Origin: CALFMR01 sp035550595
GTDB lineage: Bacteria > Acidobacteriota > Vicinamibacteria > Vicinamibacterales > SCN-69-37
Assembly (NCBI GenBank): GCA_035550595.1
Contig: DASZOV010000042.1
Location: 1 to 62,174 of the forward strand
Reading direction: 5' to 3'
Length of the DNA stretch: 62,174 bases
In this document: one piece after another, positions 37,640 through 46,669 of the stretch
Position numbering within the stretch: the stretch's first letter is position 1
Layout of the letters: each line of letters starts with the position of its first letter
Notes under the pieces: generated by a model
What the model was told of the DNA's origin: nothing
Seen by the model: the letters and a program-made list of their open reading frames with translations, nothing else
The model's database searches: none
Made by a program: the position numbers and the translations under genes

Positions 37640-37702
37640 GTGTCGCCTCGACATAGCTTAGCAGAAGGGGACAGGGGGCAGGCGATAGGGTTCCAACCCC
37701 GT

Positions 37703-38332
37703 CTATCGGCCAGTCAAGAGGAACGTCACCAGGCTGTCGATTTGGTTGAGTGTCAGGGGCCCCATCAGACCCTCGGGCATCAGCGAGACGTCGGACGTCG
37801 CGCGGTCCTTGATGTTCGCGACCGGTACGGGCAGGGGCCGAATCAGATGATCCGCGTTGCGGATGTACACGTAGCGGTCGTCCTCGCGGAAGACGAGGCC
37901 GCTCTCGATCGAGCCGTCGGTCATTTCGAGGAGCGTGACGGCGTACTGGTCCGAAATCGTGTGCGACGGATAGAGGATCGAGTCGAGGACGTCGTGCTTC
38001 TTGAAACGCGCGCCGACCGTCGTGAGGTCGGGTCCGATGGCGTTGCCGACGTCGCCGAACGTATGGCAGCCGGAACAGATGGTCTCGAACTCCTGTCGGC
38101 CTTCGTCGACCGAGGGCGTCGTCCCCGGCGTGTCGGACGTGAGCTTCTCGAGAATGGCGGCGCGCGTCATGTTCGAGCCAGGGTAGGGTGTCTCGGCCGC
38201 CGTCGTCGCGGCCGCTCCCGCCGACTGGCCGGCGTCACCGGAAGCCGGCGTCTGGGCCGCGACGACACCACCAGCCAGGCTCACAGCGGCCGCAACCACC
38301 AGGACGTACTGTTTCGACTTCATCGTTCGCAC
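37703..38332 (-). CDS. Secreted c-type cytochrome with PVC-type haem-binding domain
   Basis: A 209-residue exported protein with a signal peptide (ends VVAAQT). One haem motif, CSGCH, is at residues 86-90, followed by GNAIGPDLTTVGARF, SILYPSHTISDQYA and LMPEGLMGPLTLNQIDSLVTFLL, the order seen in the planctomycete-type putative haem-binding domain (TIGR02603-like). It likely accepts electrons from a partner dehydrogenase such as the propeller proteins encoded elsewhere in this window; that pairing is inference. The GTG at 38332 is chosen because AAGGAGG lies six bases ahead; an ATG three codons later is less well placed. It sits between amino-acid genes with no obvious link to them. Confidence 0.88.
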   Translation of the reverse strand: MRTMKSKQYVLVVAAAVSLAGGVVAAQTPASGDAGQSAGAAATTAAETPYPGSNMTRAAILEKLTSDTPGTTPSVDEGRQEFETICSGCHTFGDVGNAIGPDLTTVGARFKKHDVLDSILYPSHTISDQYAVTLLEMTDGSIESGLVFREDDRYVYIRNADHLIRPLPVPVANIKDRATSDVSLMPEGLMGPLTLNQIDSLVTFLLTGR

Positions 38333-38452
38333 GTGGGGCCTCCTTCGTCGGCGGCGCCCAGTCTCTGCACCCGCGTCGCGGCTGGCAAGCCCGGGACGCG
38401 AGTGGACGCGTGTTTCACGGTCCGAAACGGAGTGGTAGGTGACGTCCGATGC

Positions 38453-39973
38453 CTACCCCAGGAACAGCTCGTAGGCCGGATTGTCGCGTTCGCGTTCGTG
38501 GCGGTAGCCGAGGTCCACGAGGAACTGCTCGAACGCGGGCATCTCGGCCGGGGGAACTTCGAAGCCGGCCAGGACGCGGCCGAAGTCCGATCCGTGATTT
38601 CGGTAATGGAACAGGCTGATGTTCCAGCGGCCGCCGAGCTCGTCGAGGAACGTCATGAGCGCGCCAGGCCGTTCGGGGAACTCGAAGCGGCAGATCTGTT
38701 CGTGGGTGACGTCCGCGCTGCGGCCGCCGACCATGTGGCGCACGTGCAGCTTCGCGAGCTCGTTGCCGCTGAGGTCGACGACGGTGTAACCAGCCGCGGC
38801 CAGGTCGCGCGTGAGCGCGCCAGCGTCCTCGCGTGATGCCGTCGAGATGCCGACGAAGATGTGCGCGTCGGCGCGGCCGTGCAGCCGGTAGTTGAACTCG
38901 GTGACGACGCGGCGTCCGACGACCGCGCAGAAGTCGCGGAACGCGCCCGGCCGCTCGGGAATCGTGACGGCCAGGAGCACCTCGCGCGACTCGCCCAGCT
39001 CGGCGCGCTCGGCGACGAAGCGTAGCCGGTCGAAGTTCATGTTCGCGCCGCTCAGCACGGCCGCGAGCCGCTCGCCGGCCGTGTTCGTCTCGGTCACCCA
39101 GCGGCGCAGCCCGGCCACGGCCAGCGCGCCGGCCGGCTCGAGAATCGACCGCGTGTCGTCGAAGACGTCCTTGATCGCGGTGCAGATCTCGTCGTTCGAC
39201 ACGCGGACGATCGCATCGACCGTCTGCTGCGCGAGCGCGAACGTGAGCTCGCCGACCTCGCGCACCGCGACGCCGTCGGCGAACAGGCCGACGCGGTCGA
39301 GCGCGACGCGACGTCCGGCCTGAAGGGACTGATACATCGCGTCCGACTCGAACGGCTCGACGCCGATGATGCGCACCTCGGGACGGAGTGCTTTCAGGTA
39401 CGCGCCAATGCCCGCGATGAGCCCGCCGCCGCCGACCGGGACGAAGATCGCCGACACCTCGCCCAACCGGTCACCGACGATCTCGGCTGCGACCGTGCCC
39501 TGGCCGGCGATGACGAGCAAGTCGTCGAACGGATGGACGAACACGCGGCCCGTCTCGACCGTGAGCGCATCGCAGCGCGCCTTCGCATCCGCGTAGCTGT
39601 CGCCGACGAGCACGACGTCCGCGCCGAGATCCTGCACCGCCCGCACCTTGATGTCGGGCGTCGTCTGCGGCATGACGATGAGCGCGCTGAGCGAGAGGTG
39701 GCGCGCCGCGAACGCGACGCCTTGCGCGTGGTTGCCCGCACTCGCCGTGATGACGCCCGCGCGCCGTTCGGCCTCGGTGAGCGCAGCGATGCGGTTGTAG
39801 GCGCCCCGCAGCTTGAAGCTGAAGACCGGCTGCAGGTCTTCGCGCTTGAAGACGATGTCGTTCCGCAGGCGCTGCGAGAGGCGCGGTGCCGGTTCGAGCG
39901 GCGTCTCGTGCGCGACGTCGTAGACGCGGCTCGTGAGGATCAGACGGACGAGCGCGTCGAGCGATGGCGTCAT
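38453..39973 (-). CDS. ilvA: Threonine ammonia-lyase, biosynthetic
   Basis: A 506-residue PLP enzyme deaminating threonine to 2-oxobutyrate, the entry to isoleucine. The PLP lysine is in FSFKLRGAYN, the glycine loop is GGGGLIAGIG, and two C-terminal ACT-like domains (about 325-410 and 420-500) make it the long, isoleucine-regulated biosynthetic form. It follows thrA by 39 bases, linking threonine synthesis to the ilv genes nearby. Confidence 0.95.
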   Translation of the reverse strand: MTPSLDALVRLILTSRVYDVAHETPLEPAPRLSQRLRNDIVFKREDLQPVFSFKLRGAYNRIAALTEAERRAGVITASAGNHAQGVAFAARHLSLSALIVMPQTTPDIKVRAVQDLGADVVLVGDSYADAKARCDALTVETGRVFVHPFDDLLVIAGQGTVAAEIVGDRLGEVSAIFVPVGGGGLIAGIGAYLKALRPEVRIIGVEPFESDAMYQSLQAGRRVALDRVGLFADGVAVREVGELTFALAQQTVDAIVRVSNDEICTAIKDVFDDTRSILEPAGALAVAGLRRWVTETNTAGERLAAVLSGANMNFDRLRFVAERAELGESREVLLAVTIPERPGAFRDFCAVVGRRVVTEFNYRLHGRADAHIFVGISTASREDAGALTRDLAAAGYTVVDLSGNELAKLHVRHMVGGRSADVTHEQICRFEFPERPGALMTFLDELGGRWNISLFHYRNHGSDFGRVLAGFEVPPAEMPAFEQFLVDLGYRHERERDNPAYELFLG

Positions 39974-40012
39974 GGCCGATCGACTCGCAGCCCACGCGTC
40001 GCGTGCGGCCGG

Positions 40013-42508
40013 CTACTGCGCGAGCGAGTAGATGTCATTCAGGATGCCGGCGGCCGTCACGGCAGGGCCGGCGCCCGGGCCGCTGATGACGAGCGGCTCG
40101 GTACGATATCGGCGCGTAGTGAACGCGACGAGATTGCGCGTGCCCTGCAGCGCGCCGATCGGGCTGTCGGCCGCGACGGCGACGAGCCGCGCCGAGACGC
40201 GTCGCGCCGTGGCGGACACGACGTAGCGCAGCACGCGTCCGCGCGCGGCTTCGTGCGCGGTGCGCGCCGCCCATTCCGCGTCGACCTCGGGCAGCCGCGC
40301 CATGAACTCGGCGAGCGGCAGGCGGCGGAGCGCGCGCGGGACGAGATCGTCCGGCACCGGCGCCGGGCCGGTGTAGCCCATGAGGCGCGCCAGGATCAGC
40401 GCCTTGCGCGCCGCATCGGCGCCTGACAGGTCGTCGCGCGGATCGGGCTCGGCGAAGCCGCGCTCGACGGCTTCGCGCACGGCTTCCGAGAACGGCCGCC
40501 CCGATGAGACGGCCGACGCGATGTACATCAGCGTCCCGCTCACGACGCCATCGATCTGCAGGACCCGGTCGCCCGTCTCGACGAGCTTGTTGTACGTGTC
40601 GATGACCGGCAGGCCCGCGCCAACCGTGGCCTCGTAACGGATCGATCGCCCCGACGCGGCCGCAGTCTCCATCAGCCGCGCGTAGGCGTCGTTCGGGCCC
40701 GCGAGCGGCTTCTTGTTCGCCATGGCGATGTCGAAGCCGTGACCGAGCGCCGCGCGCAGCAAGTCGCCAGTCTCTTCGCTCGTGACGTCGACGACGACCG
40801 GGTGCGAGACCGCATGGCTGGCCATGAGCGCCAGCGCGTCTGCGGCCGACGCCTTGTGTCCGCCGAGCGACGTCAGCAGGCGACCGCGATCCTTCTCGTG
40901 CGCGAGTTCGAGCAGCCGCCGGCGCGACACGCCGCGCGGCTCGAAGACATAACCCGACCGGTCGAGCACGCCGATGACGCGCACGATGGGCCGACCGGGC
41001 GCGGGCGACGCGATTTGATCTGCGAGCGCGCGTCCCACGCGGCCGAAGCCGAGAAAGACGACGTCCGTGCGCGGAGCGGCGATCGGCCGGCCGCCGCCGA
41101 TCTTCGACAACTGGAACGCGGCATGGATGCGGCGCGCCGCCTCGGGCGCGTCCGTATCGCGCACGACGAACGAGATGTTGCGCTCGGACGATCCCTGCGC
41201 GATCGCGACGACGTTGACGCTCGACGCCGAGAGCGCGGAGAACACGCGCGCGGCAATGCCTGGCGTACCGGCCATGCCGTCGCCGACCACCGCGACCACC
41301 GCCATCCCCGGACGCGCCGTGACGTCGTCGACGAGACCCGTCGCGATCTCGTGCTCGAACGCGCGCCGCACCGCTTCGACCGCGCGCGGCGCATCGTCTT
41401 CGGCGAGCGTGAAGCCGATCGAGCTTTCCGACGAGGCTTGGAAGATTGTCGAGACCGAGAGTCGCTCCGCGTCAACCGCTGCAAACGTGCGCGCAGCGAT
41501 GCCGTGGACGCCCGCCATGCCGCGGCCAGCGACGGTGACAATCGCCTGTCGGCCGACGATGGCGATCGCCTTGACCGGGTGCGAACGCGAACTGCGGCGT
41601 GCGGAGACTTCGGTGCCCGGCCGCACGGGATCGAGGAATGAGCGCACGTGCAGCACGATGCGCGTGTCGCCGATCGGGATGAGCGCGCGCGGATGCAGGA
41701 CCTTCGCACCGTAGTGCGCGACCTCGCCGGCCTCGCGGTGATGGAGGTGCGGGATGAGCCGCGCGTCGTGGACGAGGCGCGGGTCGGCGGTGAGGATGCC
41801 CGGCACGTCCTTCCACAGGACAACGGTCTTCGCGCCGAGCGCGCGGCCGAGGAGCGTCGCGGTTAGATCCGATCCGCCGCGGCCCATCGTCGTGACCGTG
41901 CCGTCGGGCGCCTGGCCGATATAGCCGGGAACGACGGCAATCGTCCGCGTCTTGAGAAGCGGCGCGATGCGTCGGCGCGCACGGCGTGTCGTCTCGGCCA
42001 GGTTCGGCGCGGCACCGCCGTGCCGGTCGTCGGTCGCGACGACTTCGATGGCGTCGACGAAGGTCGCCTTGCGCTTCGCGAGCACGAGCACGGTCGCGAG
42101 CATGCTGGCCGACAGTCGTTCGCCGCGCGAGACGAGCATGTCGCTCGCGCGAGGCGCGAGGTGACCGAGCACGCGGACCGCGGCGCAGAGATCACGATAC
42201 TCACGCGCGGCCGTGTCGATGGCCGCGAGCACCTGGCGCCGGCGCGGGCCCGCGGGCACGAGATCGCGCGCGATGCGACGATGGCGCTGGAGGAACGCGG
42301 CCGCCACACGCGCGACGCCTTTCGGATCGTCGGCGACGGCTAGCCGCGCGCCTTCGATGAGCTGATCGGTGACACCGGCCAGCGCCGAGGCGACGACGAC
42401 GAGCGGCCCCTGATGCGCGGCGATGAGCGCCGCGGCCCGGCGAATCGCCGGCGCGTCGGCCAGCGACGCCCCGCCAAATTTCCAGATTTCCAGTTCCGCT
42501 CGTCGCAC
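40013..42508 (-). CDS. thrA: Bifunctional aspartokinase/homoserine dehydrogenase
   Basis: About 831 residues. The aspartokinase domain begins IWKFGGASLAD and includes MGRGGSDLTATLLGRALGA; two ACT repeats follow (about 300-460); the homoserine dehydrogenase domain has VVFLGFGRVGRALADQI, ANKKPLAGPNDAY, YEATVGAGLPVIDTY and the DDLSGADAARKALILARL signature. It catalyses the first and third steps from aspartate to homoserine and is presumably threonine-inhibited. GTG 42508, right before the kinase motif, is chosen; the frame continues to TTG 42547, but that part overlaps a family B repeat and lacks a ribosome site. It lies between the threonine synthases and ilvA. Confidence 0.95.
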   Translation of the reverse strand: MRRAELEIWKFGGASLADAPAIRRAAALIAAHQGPLVVVASALAGVTDQLIEGARLAVADDPKGVARVAAAFLQRHRRIARDLVPAGPRRRQVLAAIDTAAREYRDLCAAVRVLGHLAPRASDMLVSRGERLSASMLATVLVLAKRKATFVDAIEVVATDDRHGGAAPNLAETTRRARRRIAPLLKTRTIAVVPGYIGQAPDGTVTTMGRGGSDLTATLLGRALGAKTVVLWKDVPGILTADPRLVHDARLIPHLHHREAGEVAHYGAKVLHPRALIPIGDTRIVLHVRSFLDPVRPGTEVSARRSSRSHPVKAIAIVGRQAIVTVAGRGMAGVHGIAARTFAAVDAERLSVSTIFQASSESSIGFTLAEDDAPRAVEAVRRAFEHEIATGLVDDVTARPGMAVVAVVGDGMAGTPGIAARVFSALSASSVNVVAIAQGSSERNISFVVRDTDAPEAARRIHAAFQLSKIGGGRPIAAPRTDVVFLGFGRVGRALADQIASPAPGRPIVRVIGVLDRSGYVFEPRGVSRRRLLELAHEKDRGRLLTSLGGHKASAADALALMASHAVSHPVVVDVTSEETGDLLRAALGHGFDIAMANKKPLAGPNDAYARLMETAAASGRSIRYEATVGAGLPVIDTYNKLVETGDRVLQIDGVVSGTLMYIASAVSSGRPFSEAVREAVERGFAEPDPRDDLSGADAARKALILARLMGYTGPAPVPDDLVPRALRRLPLAEFMARLPEVDAEWAARTAHEAARGRVLRYVVSATARRVSARLVAVAADSPIGALQGTRNLVAFTTRRYRTEPLVISGPGAGPAVTAAGILNDIYSLAQ

Positions 42509-42546
42509 CACGCTGCCACCGATCACGAAAGTTGGAGCACGTTTCA

Positions 42547-42658
42547 AAACTTCGAACTGCGAACTTCGAACGTCGAACGAATGGGGCGCCTTCGGCGCGT
42601 CTCTTCAGCGTTGAAACACACTATTAGAACTTCGAAGCCAGAAGTGGGTTTCGAACCC
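42547..42658. repeat. Family B element between a threonine synthase gene and thrA
   Basis: AACTTCGAAC units (42547-42578), the mini-hairpin GCGCCTTCGGCGC (42586-42598), then TTAGAACTTCGAAGCCAGAAG (from 42624), which resembles 1944-1972. It begins about nine bases behind the stop of the upstream threonine synthase gene. Confidence 0.75.
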
Positions 42659-42666
42659 GTCGCGGC

Positions 42667-44010
42667 TCACGCGCGGACGGCTTGCTCGCCGCGCGTCACG
42701 TGGTCGAGCGCACGGCGGACGGCGTCGTAGTCGTTCGGCAGTTCGATCGGCGGGTTCGCGAACCGGCCGGCCTCGCGGCCCGTGGCCGAATGGTAGGCCA
42801 CCTTGAATTCGGTGAACTTTAATCCCGTGGCCGTCGAGATGACGATGACGCGCTCGTTCGACGCGATGTCGCCGCGGCGGACGATCTTGTCGAGTGCCGC
42901 GAGTGCGACGCCGGTGTGCGGGCAGTTGAACAGCCCCGTGCGATCGGCGCGCGCAGCCGCGTCCTTCAACTCGTCCTCGGTCGCTTCTTCGACGATGCCG
43001 TTGTAGCGCTGCAGCGTCGCGATGGCTTTGTGGATCGACACCGGATTGCCGATGCGAATCGCCGAGGCGACCGTTGGCGCGGCCGTGATGGGCTCGAACT
43101 GCCATCCGTTCTTGTAGGCGCGATAGAGCGGGTTGGCGGCCTCGGCCTGCGCGACGATGATCCGCGGGCGCTTCGCGACGAGCCCGAGCTCGATCATCAT
43201 GTCGAAGCCGGCACCGAGCGCGCTGACGTTCCCGAGATTGCCGCCCGGGATGATGACGACGTCGGGCACTTCCCAGTCGAACTGCTGGACGATCTCGATC
43301 GAGACGGTCTTCTGGCCCTCGATGCGCAGGCTGTTCATCGAGTTGGCGAGGTACACGCCTTCTTCTTCGGCGAGCCGCTGGACGATGCGCATGCAGCCGT
43401 CGAAGTCGGTGTCGAGTGCGAGCACGGTCGCGCCGTTCGCCAGCGGCTGCACGAGCTGCGCGGTCGTCACGAGTCCGCGCGGCAGGATCACGATGGCCGG
43501 GATACCCGCGGCCGCGGCATATGCGGCGAGCGCGGCGGACGTGTCACCGGTTGACGCACACGCGACGGCGCGGATGCCGGCGCCGTCGGCGATCATCTGT
43601 TTGACGACCGAGACGAGCACCGTCATGCCGAGGTCCTTGAAGGATCCGGTGTGCGAGTTGCCGCACATCTTCACCCACAAGTCGGCGAGGCCCATCTCGC
43701 GGCCGAGGCGATCGGCCCAGAACAGGTTCGTGCCGCCTTCGTCCATCGACACGACGTTCTCGTTGCGCAGCTCGGGGCAGACCCACTCCTTCTTGCCCCA
43801 CACGCCCGAGCCGTACGGCCAGGCCGTGCGCTTGTAACGATCTTCGAACACGCGCATCCAGCCCGGCGCGGTGCGGCTGCGGAGCGAGTCCATGTCGTGC
43901 ACGACCTGCAGCAGGCCGCCGCAGGTGGGACACCGATAGATCGGCCGCCAGATCGAGTGTTCACCTTCGCATCCGGCGGCGCAGCGGAAGACGGCGCGGT
44001 AGTGGCTCAT
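42667..44010 (-). CDS. thrC: Threonine synthase (second of a tandem pair)
   Basis: A 447-residue PLP enzyme converting O-phosphohomoserine to threonine. A zinc-ribbon-like N-terminus (CAAGC, RCPTCGG) precedes the fold type II domain with PLP lysine in NSHTGSFKDLGMT, substrate loop CASTGDTSAALAAYA, and C-terminal CPHTGVALAAL. Its ATG overlaps the stop of the other threonine synthase as ATGA. Both copies keep the lysine and phosphate-binding loops, so both should be active; which one makes threonine in the cell cannot be decided from sequence. Confidence 0.88.
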   Translation of the reverse strand: MSHYRAVFRCAAGCEGEHSIWRPIYRCPTCGGLLQVVHDMDSLRSRTAPGWMRVFEDRYKRTAWPYGSGVWGKKEWVCPELRNENVVSMDEGGTNLFWADRLGREMGLADLWVKMCGNSHTGSFKDLGMTVLVSVVKQMIADGAGIRAVACASTGDTSAALAAYAAAAGIPAIVILPRGLVTTAQLVQPLANGATVLALDTDFDGCMRIVQRLAEEEGVYLANSMNSLRIEGQKTVSIEIVQQFDWEVPDVVIIPGGNLGNVSALGAGFDMMIELGLVAKRPRIIVAQAEAANPLYRAYKNGWQFEPITAAPTVASAIRIGNPVSIHKAIATLQRYNGIVEEATEDELKDAAARADRTGLFNCPHTGVALAALDKIVRRGDIASNERVIVISTATGLKFTEFKVAYHSATGREAGRFANPPIELPNDYDAVRRALDHVTRGEQAVRA

Positions 44011-45248
44011 ACGACACCGTCCTTGGCGGCATCCATGACGTGCTGCTCGAACTCGGCCATCGATCGGCCGATGTGGATCGCCGGCGCGCCCTTGCCTTCG
44101 AGCACGTCAGCCGTCTTGAACCCGTTGCCCGTGACGCAGATGACGATCGACTCGTCGCGCGGAATGGCGCCCCGCTCGATGAGTTGACGCGTGGCGGCCA
44201 CCGTGACGCCGCCAGCCGGCTCGGTGAAGATGCCTTCGGTTTCAGCGAGCAGTTGGATGCCGCCGATGATGTCGTCTTCCGACACCGCCGCGCCGGCGCC
44301 TCCGGTCGATCGCACGGCGCGCAGGACCTGGAAGCCGTCGGCCGAGTTGCCGATCGCAATCGACTTCGCGATCGTCTTGGGCTTGACCGGCTCGGGGAAC
44401 TCGAGTCCTTCATCGAGCGCGTGAATGATCGGCGAGCAGCCTTCGGCCTGCGCTGCGTAGATCGACGGCAACTCGCCCTCGACCAGCCCCAGCCGGATGA
44501 ACTCGTCGAAGCCTTTCAGGATGCGCGGCAGCAGCGTGCCACCGGCGACCGGGCAGACGACGTGGCGGGGCAGGCGCCAGCCGAGCTGCTCGGCGATCTC
44601 GAAGCCGTACGTCTTGGCGCCTTCCGCGTAGTAGGCGCGCAGGTTGATGTTGGCGAAGCCCCAGCCGTACTGATCCGCCACCTGCGTGCACAGCCGGTTC
44701 ACGTCGTCGTAGTTGCCGCGCACGGCGATGAGACGAGGGTGGTAGACACTCGAGCCGATGACCTTGGCTGGTTCGAGATCGTCCGGGATGAAGACCGAGC
44801 AGGCGAGCCCGAGCCGCGCGGCATGCGACGCGACGCTGTTGGCAAGATTGCCCGTCGAAGCGCAGGCGAAGACTTCGAAGCCCAGCTCGACTGCGCGCGT
44901 CGCGGCGACCGAGACGACGCGATCTTTATAAGAGCAGGTCGGATGATTGACCGAGTCGTCCTTCACGTACAGCTCGGCGACGCCCAGCTTCTTCGCGAGC
45001 CGATCGGCGCGGACGAGCGGGGTGAAGCCCGACCAGAGACCCGTGCGCGGCTCGCCCGTGATCGGCAGGAGCTCGCGGTAACGCCAGATGCTCTTGGGGC
45101 CGGCGGCAATCGACTCGCGCGAGATGCGCGGGCGGATGGCGTCGTAGTCGAACGCCACTTCGAGCGGGCCCAGACAGCGGTCGCACACCCACAGCGGGCC
45201 GGCGGGAAAGACGGTCTGGCACAGGTGGCAACGTAGGCTGAAATTCAT
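44007..45248 (-). CDS. Threonine synthase paralogue (first of a tandem pair)
   Basis: A 413-residue fold type II PLP enzyme. The N-terminal zinc ribbon is complete (CHLCQ and CDRC), the PLP lysine is in NHPTCSYKDRVVS, and the substrate loop is CASTGNLANSVASHAA. The frame is open to 45680, but the ATG at 45248 begins the zinc ribbon and overlaps the thrB stop as ATGA, which settles the start. Best read as threonine synthase, or a paralogue using a related phosphorylated substrate. It lies between thrB and the second threonine synthase in one operon. Confidence 0.85.
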   Translation of the reverse strand: MNFSLRCHLCQTVFPAGPLWVCDRCLGPLEVAFDYDAIRPRISRESIAAGPKSIWRYRELLPITGEPRTGLWSGFTPLVRADRLAKKLGVAELYVKDDSVNHPTCSYKDRVVSVAATRAVELGFEVFACASTGNLANSVASHAARLGLACSVFIPDDLEPAKVIGSSVYHPRLIAVRGNYDDVNRLCTQVADQYGWGFANINLRAYYAEGAKTYGFEIAEQLGWRLPRHVVCPVAGGTLLPRILKGFDEFIRLGLVEGELPSIYAAQAEGCSPIIHALDEGLEFPEPVKPKTIAKSIAIGNSADGFQVLRAVRSTGGAGAAVSEDDIIGGIQLLAETEGIFTEPAGGVTVAATRQLIERGAIPRDESIVICVTGNGFKTADVLEGKGAPAIHIGRSMAEFEQHVMDAAKDGVV

Positions 45249-46168
45249 GAGCGACGTCCTGGAACAGGCGCGTAGGGCGGGTGCGCCGCGAGTCTCCTGA
45301 TCGTATACGGGCGGTTCAATCTCTGGTAGATGGCCCCGAGTGCCGCCTCGGCCGCCTCGGCGCCGTCCTTGACGAGCGCCGCGATGGTCGGACCGGAGCC
45401 GCTCAGGCACACGCCGAGTATGGCCGGGTCGTCGAGCGCGAGCGATTCGGCGAGACCGGGCACGTAGGCCCGCCGCACCGGCTGGTGCCAGCGGTCGCGC
45501 AACGCCTCGCGGAGGAGGGCGTAGTCGCCCGACGCGAGCGCGTGGACGAGCCACAACGCGTGCTGCAGGTTGAACACGGCATCCGGCCGAGCGATGGCGG
45601 ACGGCAGCACCTTCCGTGCGAACGCGGTCTCGAGCTCCGCGCCGGGCGTAGCCGTAACGAACGAGATGTCGGCCGGCCACGGCATGCTCCGCGCTTCGAC
45701 GTGGCCGTCCTCGTACTGACAGCTCAGCGTGAGGCCGCCAAGGAGCGCGGCGGCCGCGTTGTCCGGATGGCCTTCGATCTCGGTCGCCAGCGCCAGCCAG
45801 TCGGCAGCGGGACGAGGCGAGGTGAGTCGCTCGTAAAGGCGGAGGCCGGCGACGGTGGCCGCGGCGCTGCTGCCGAGGCCGCCGCGCATCGGGATGTCAC
45901 ACCGCGTGTCGATCGCGATGCCACGCTTGGGTGCCCCGAAACGTTCGCACGCCAGGTTGAAGGCCGACTCGATGCGATTCTCGCCCGGAGGCTCGGCGTC
46001 GACGAAGTGCGTGATGAGACGCGGTTCGGCCGGCGCGTCCTCGCGCACGTGGACGTCGAGGTAGACGCTGACCGCGACCGACAGCGCGTCGAATCCGGGG
46101 CCGAGATTGCTGATCGAGCCGGGGACGCGAAAGTCTGAGGCGTCGTCCTGGGCAGGCGCCGCGGGCAT
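45245..46168 (-). CDS. thrB: Homoserine kinase
   Basis: A 307-residue GHMP kinase phosphorylating homoserine. It shows GSISNLGPGFDALSVAV, the ATP motif PMRGGLGSSAAATVAGL and the C-terminal GVCLSGSGPTIAALV. First gene of the operon thrB, threonine synthase, threonine synthase, then thrA and ilvA. Upstream lies a 1.2-kb non-coding repeat region. Confidence 0.94.
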   Translation of the reverse strand: MPAAPAQDDASDFRVPGSISNLGPGFDALSVAVSVYLDVHVREDAPAEPRLITHFVDAEPPGENRIESAFNLACERFGAPKRGIAIDTRCDIPMRGGLGSSAAATVAGLRLYERLTSPRPAADWLALATEIEGHPDNAAAALLGGLTLSCQYEDGHVEARSMPWPADISFVTATPGAELETAFARKVLPSAIARPDAVFNLQHALWLVHALASGDYALLREALRDRWHQPVRRAYVPGLAESLALDDPAILGVCLSGSGPTIAALVKDGAEAAEAALGAIYQRLNRPYTIRRLAAHPPYAPVPGRRS

Positions 46169-46187
46169 AAGTCTTCAATGATAGCGA

Positions 46188-46300
46188 AACGGCCGCGCGA
46201 AGATCGCGAAGAGGTCTCGCGCGAAGGGAACGAAGGCCTCACGCGAAGACGCGAAGATCGCGAAGGGGGATAGGGAGATGGACTGAGACAAGGCGGGCCC
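46188..46300 (+). repeat. CGCGAAG short-repeat array (family D)
   Basis: Repeated CGCGAAGATCGCGAAG units with CTCACGCGAAGACGCGAAG at 46238. It leads into family C copy C3. Confidence 0.6.
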
Positions 46301-46313
46301 GAAGTCTCCGTGA

Positions 46314-46405
46314 AAAAAGTTGACACCGCGAGTCCCCGAGCGCAGCGAGGGCGGCGAAGCGCGTAGGCGCGGGGGTGGGGCCCCGCGCCACTGCAAAGAA
46401 GATGA
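46314..46405 (+). repeat. Family C long structured repeat, copy C3
   Basis: The hairpin is GGCGCGGGG, loop GTGGGG, CCCCGCGCC. It is preceded by CCGTGAAAAAAGTTGAC, as is C5. Confidence 0.85.
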
Positions 46406-46480
46406 CTTGCAAACGCAGTGAGGGAGCCGAAGCGCGTAGCGTTGGGGGTGGGGCCCCAACGCACTGCAAAAAAAGATGAC
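46406..46480 (+). repeat. Family C repeat, shortened copy C4
   Basis: Lacks the first part of the unit. The hairpin is GCGTTGGGG, loop GTGGGG, CCCCAACGC, differing from C3 at four paired positions with full pairing kept. Confidence 0.8.
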
Positions 46481-46491
46481 ACCAAACGCGG

Positions 46492-46573
46492 CCGAAGGCC
46501 TCACGCGAAGACGCGAAGATCGCGAAGGGGACAGGGAGACGGACCGAAACACAGGCGGCCCCGAAGTCTCCGT
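46492..46573 (+). repeat. Duplicated family D array
   Basis: Repeats 46232-46313 with few changes (CGAAGGCCTCACGCGAAGA, then GATCGCGAAGGGGA), and leads into C5. Confidence 0.6.
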
Positions 46574-46669
46574 GAAAAAAGTTGACACCGCGAGCCCCCG
46601 AGCGCAGCGAGGGCGGCGAAGCGCGTAGGCGCGGGGGTGGGGCCCCGCGCCACTGCAAAAGAAGATGAC
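46574..46669 (+). repeat. Family C long structured repeat, copy C5
   Basis: Nearly identical to C3. Together 46232-46405 and 46492-46669 form a segmental duplication. Confidence 0.85.

Noticed and set aside
45249..45680. Long N-terminal extension of the first threonine synthase
   Set aside because: It lies antiparallel-frame within thrB coding sequence and is arginine-rich; the ATG at 45248 overlaps the thrB stop and begins the zinc ribbon.
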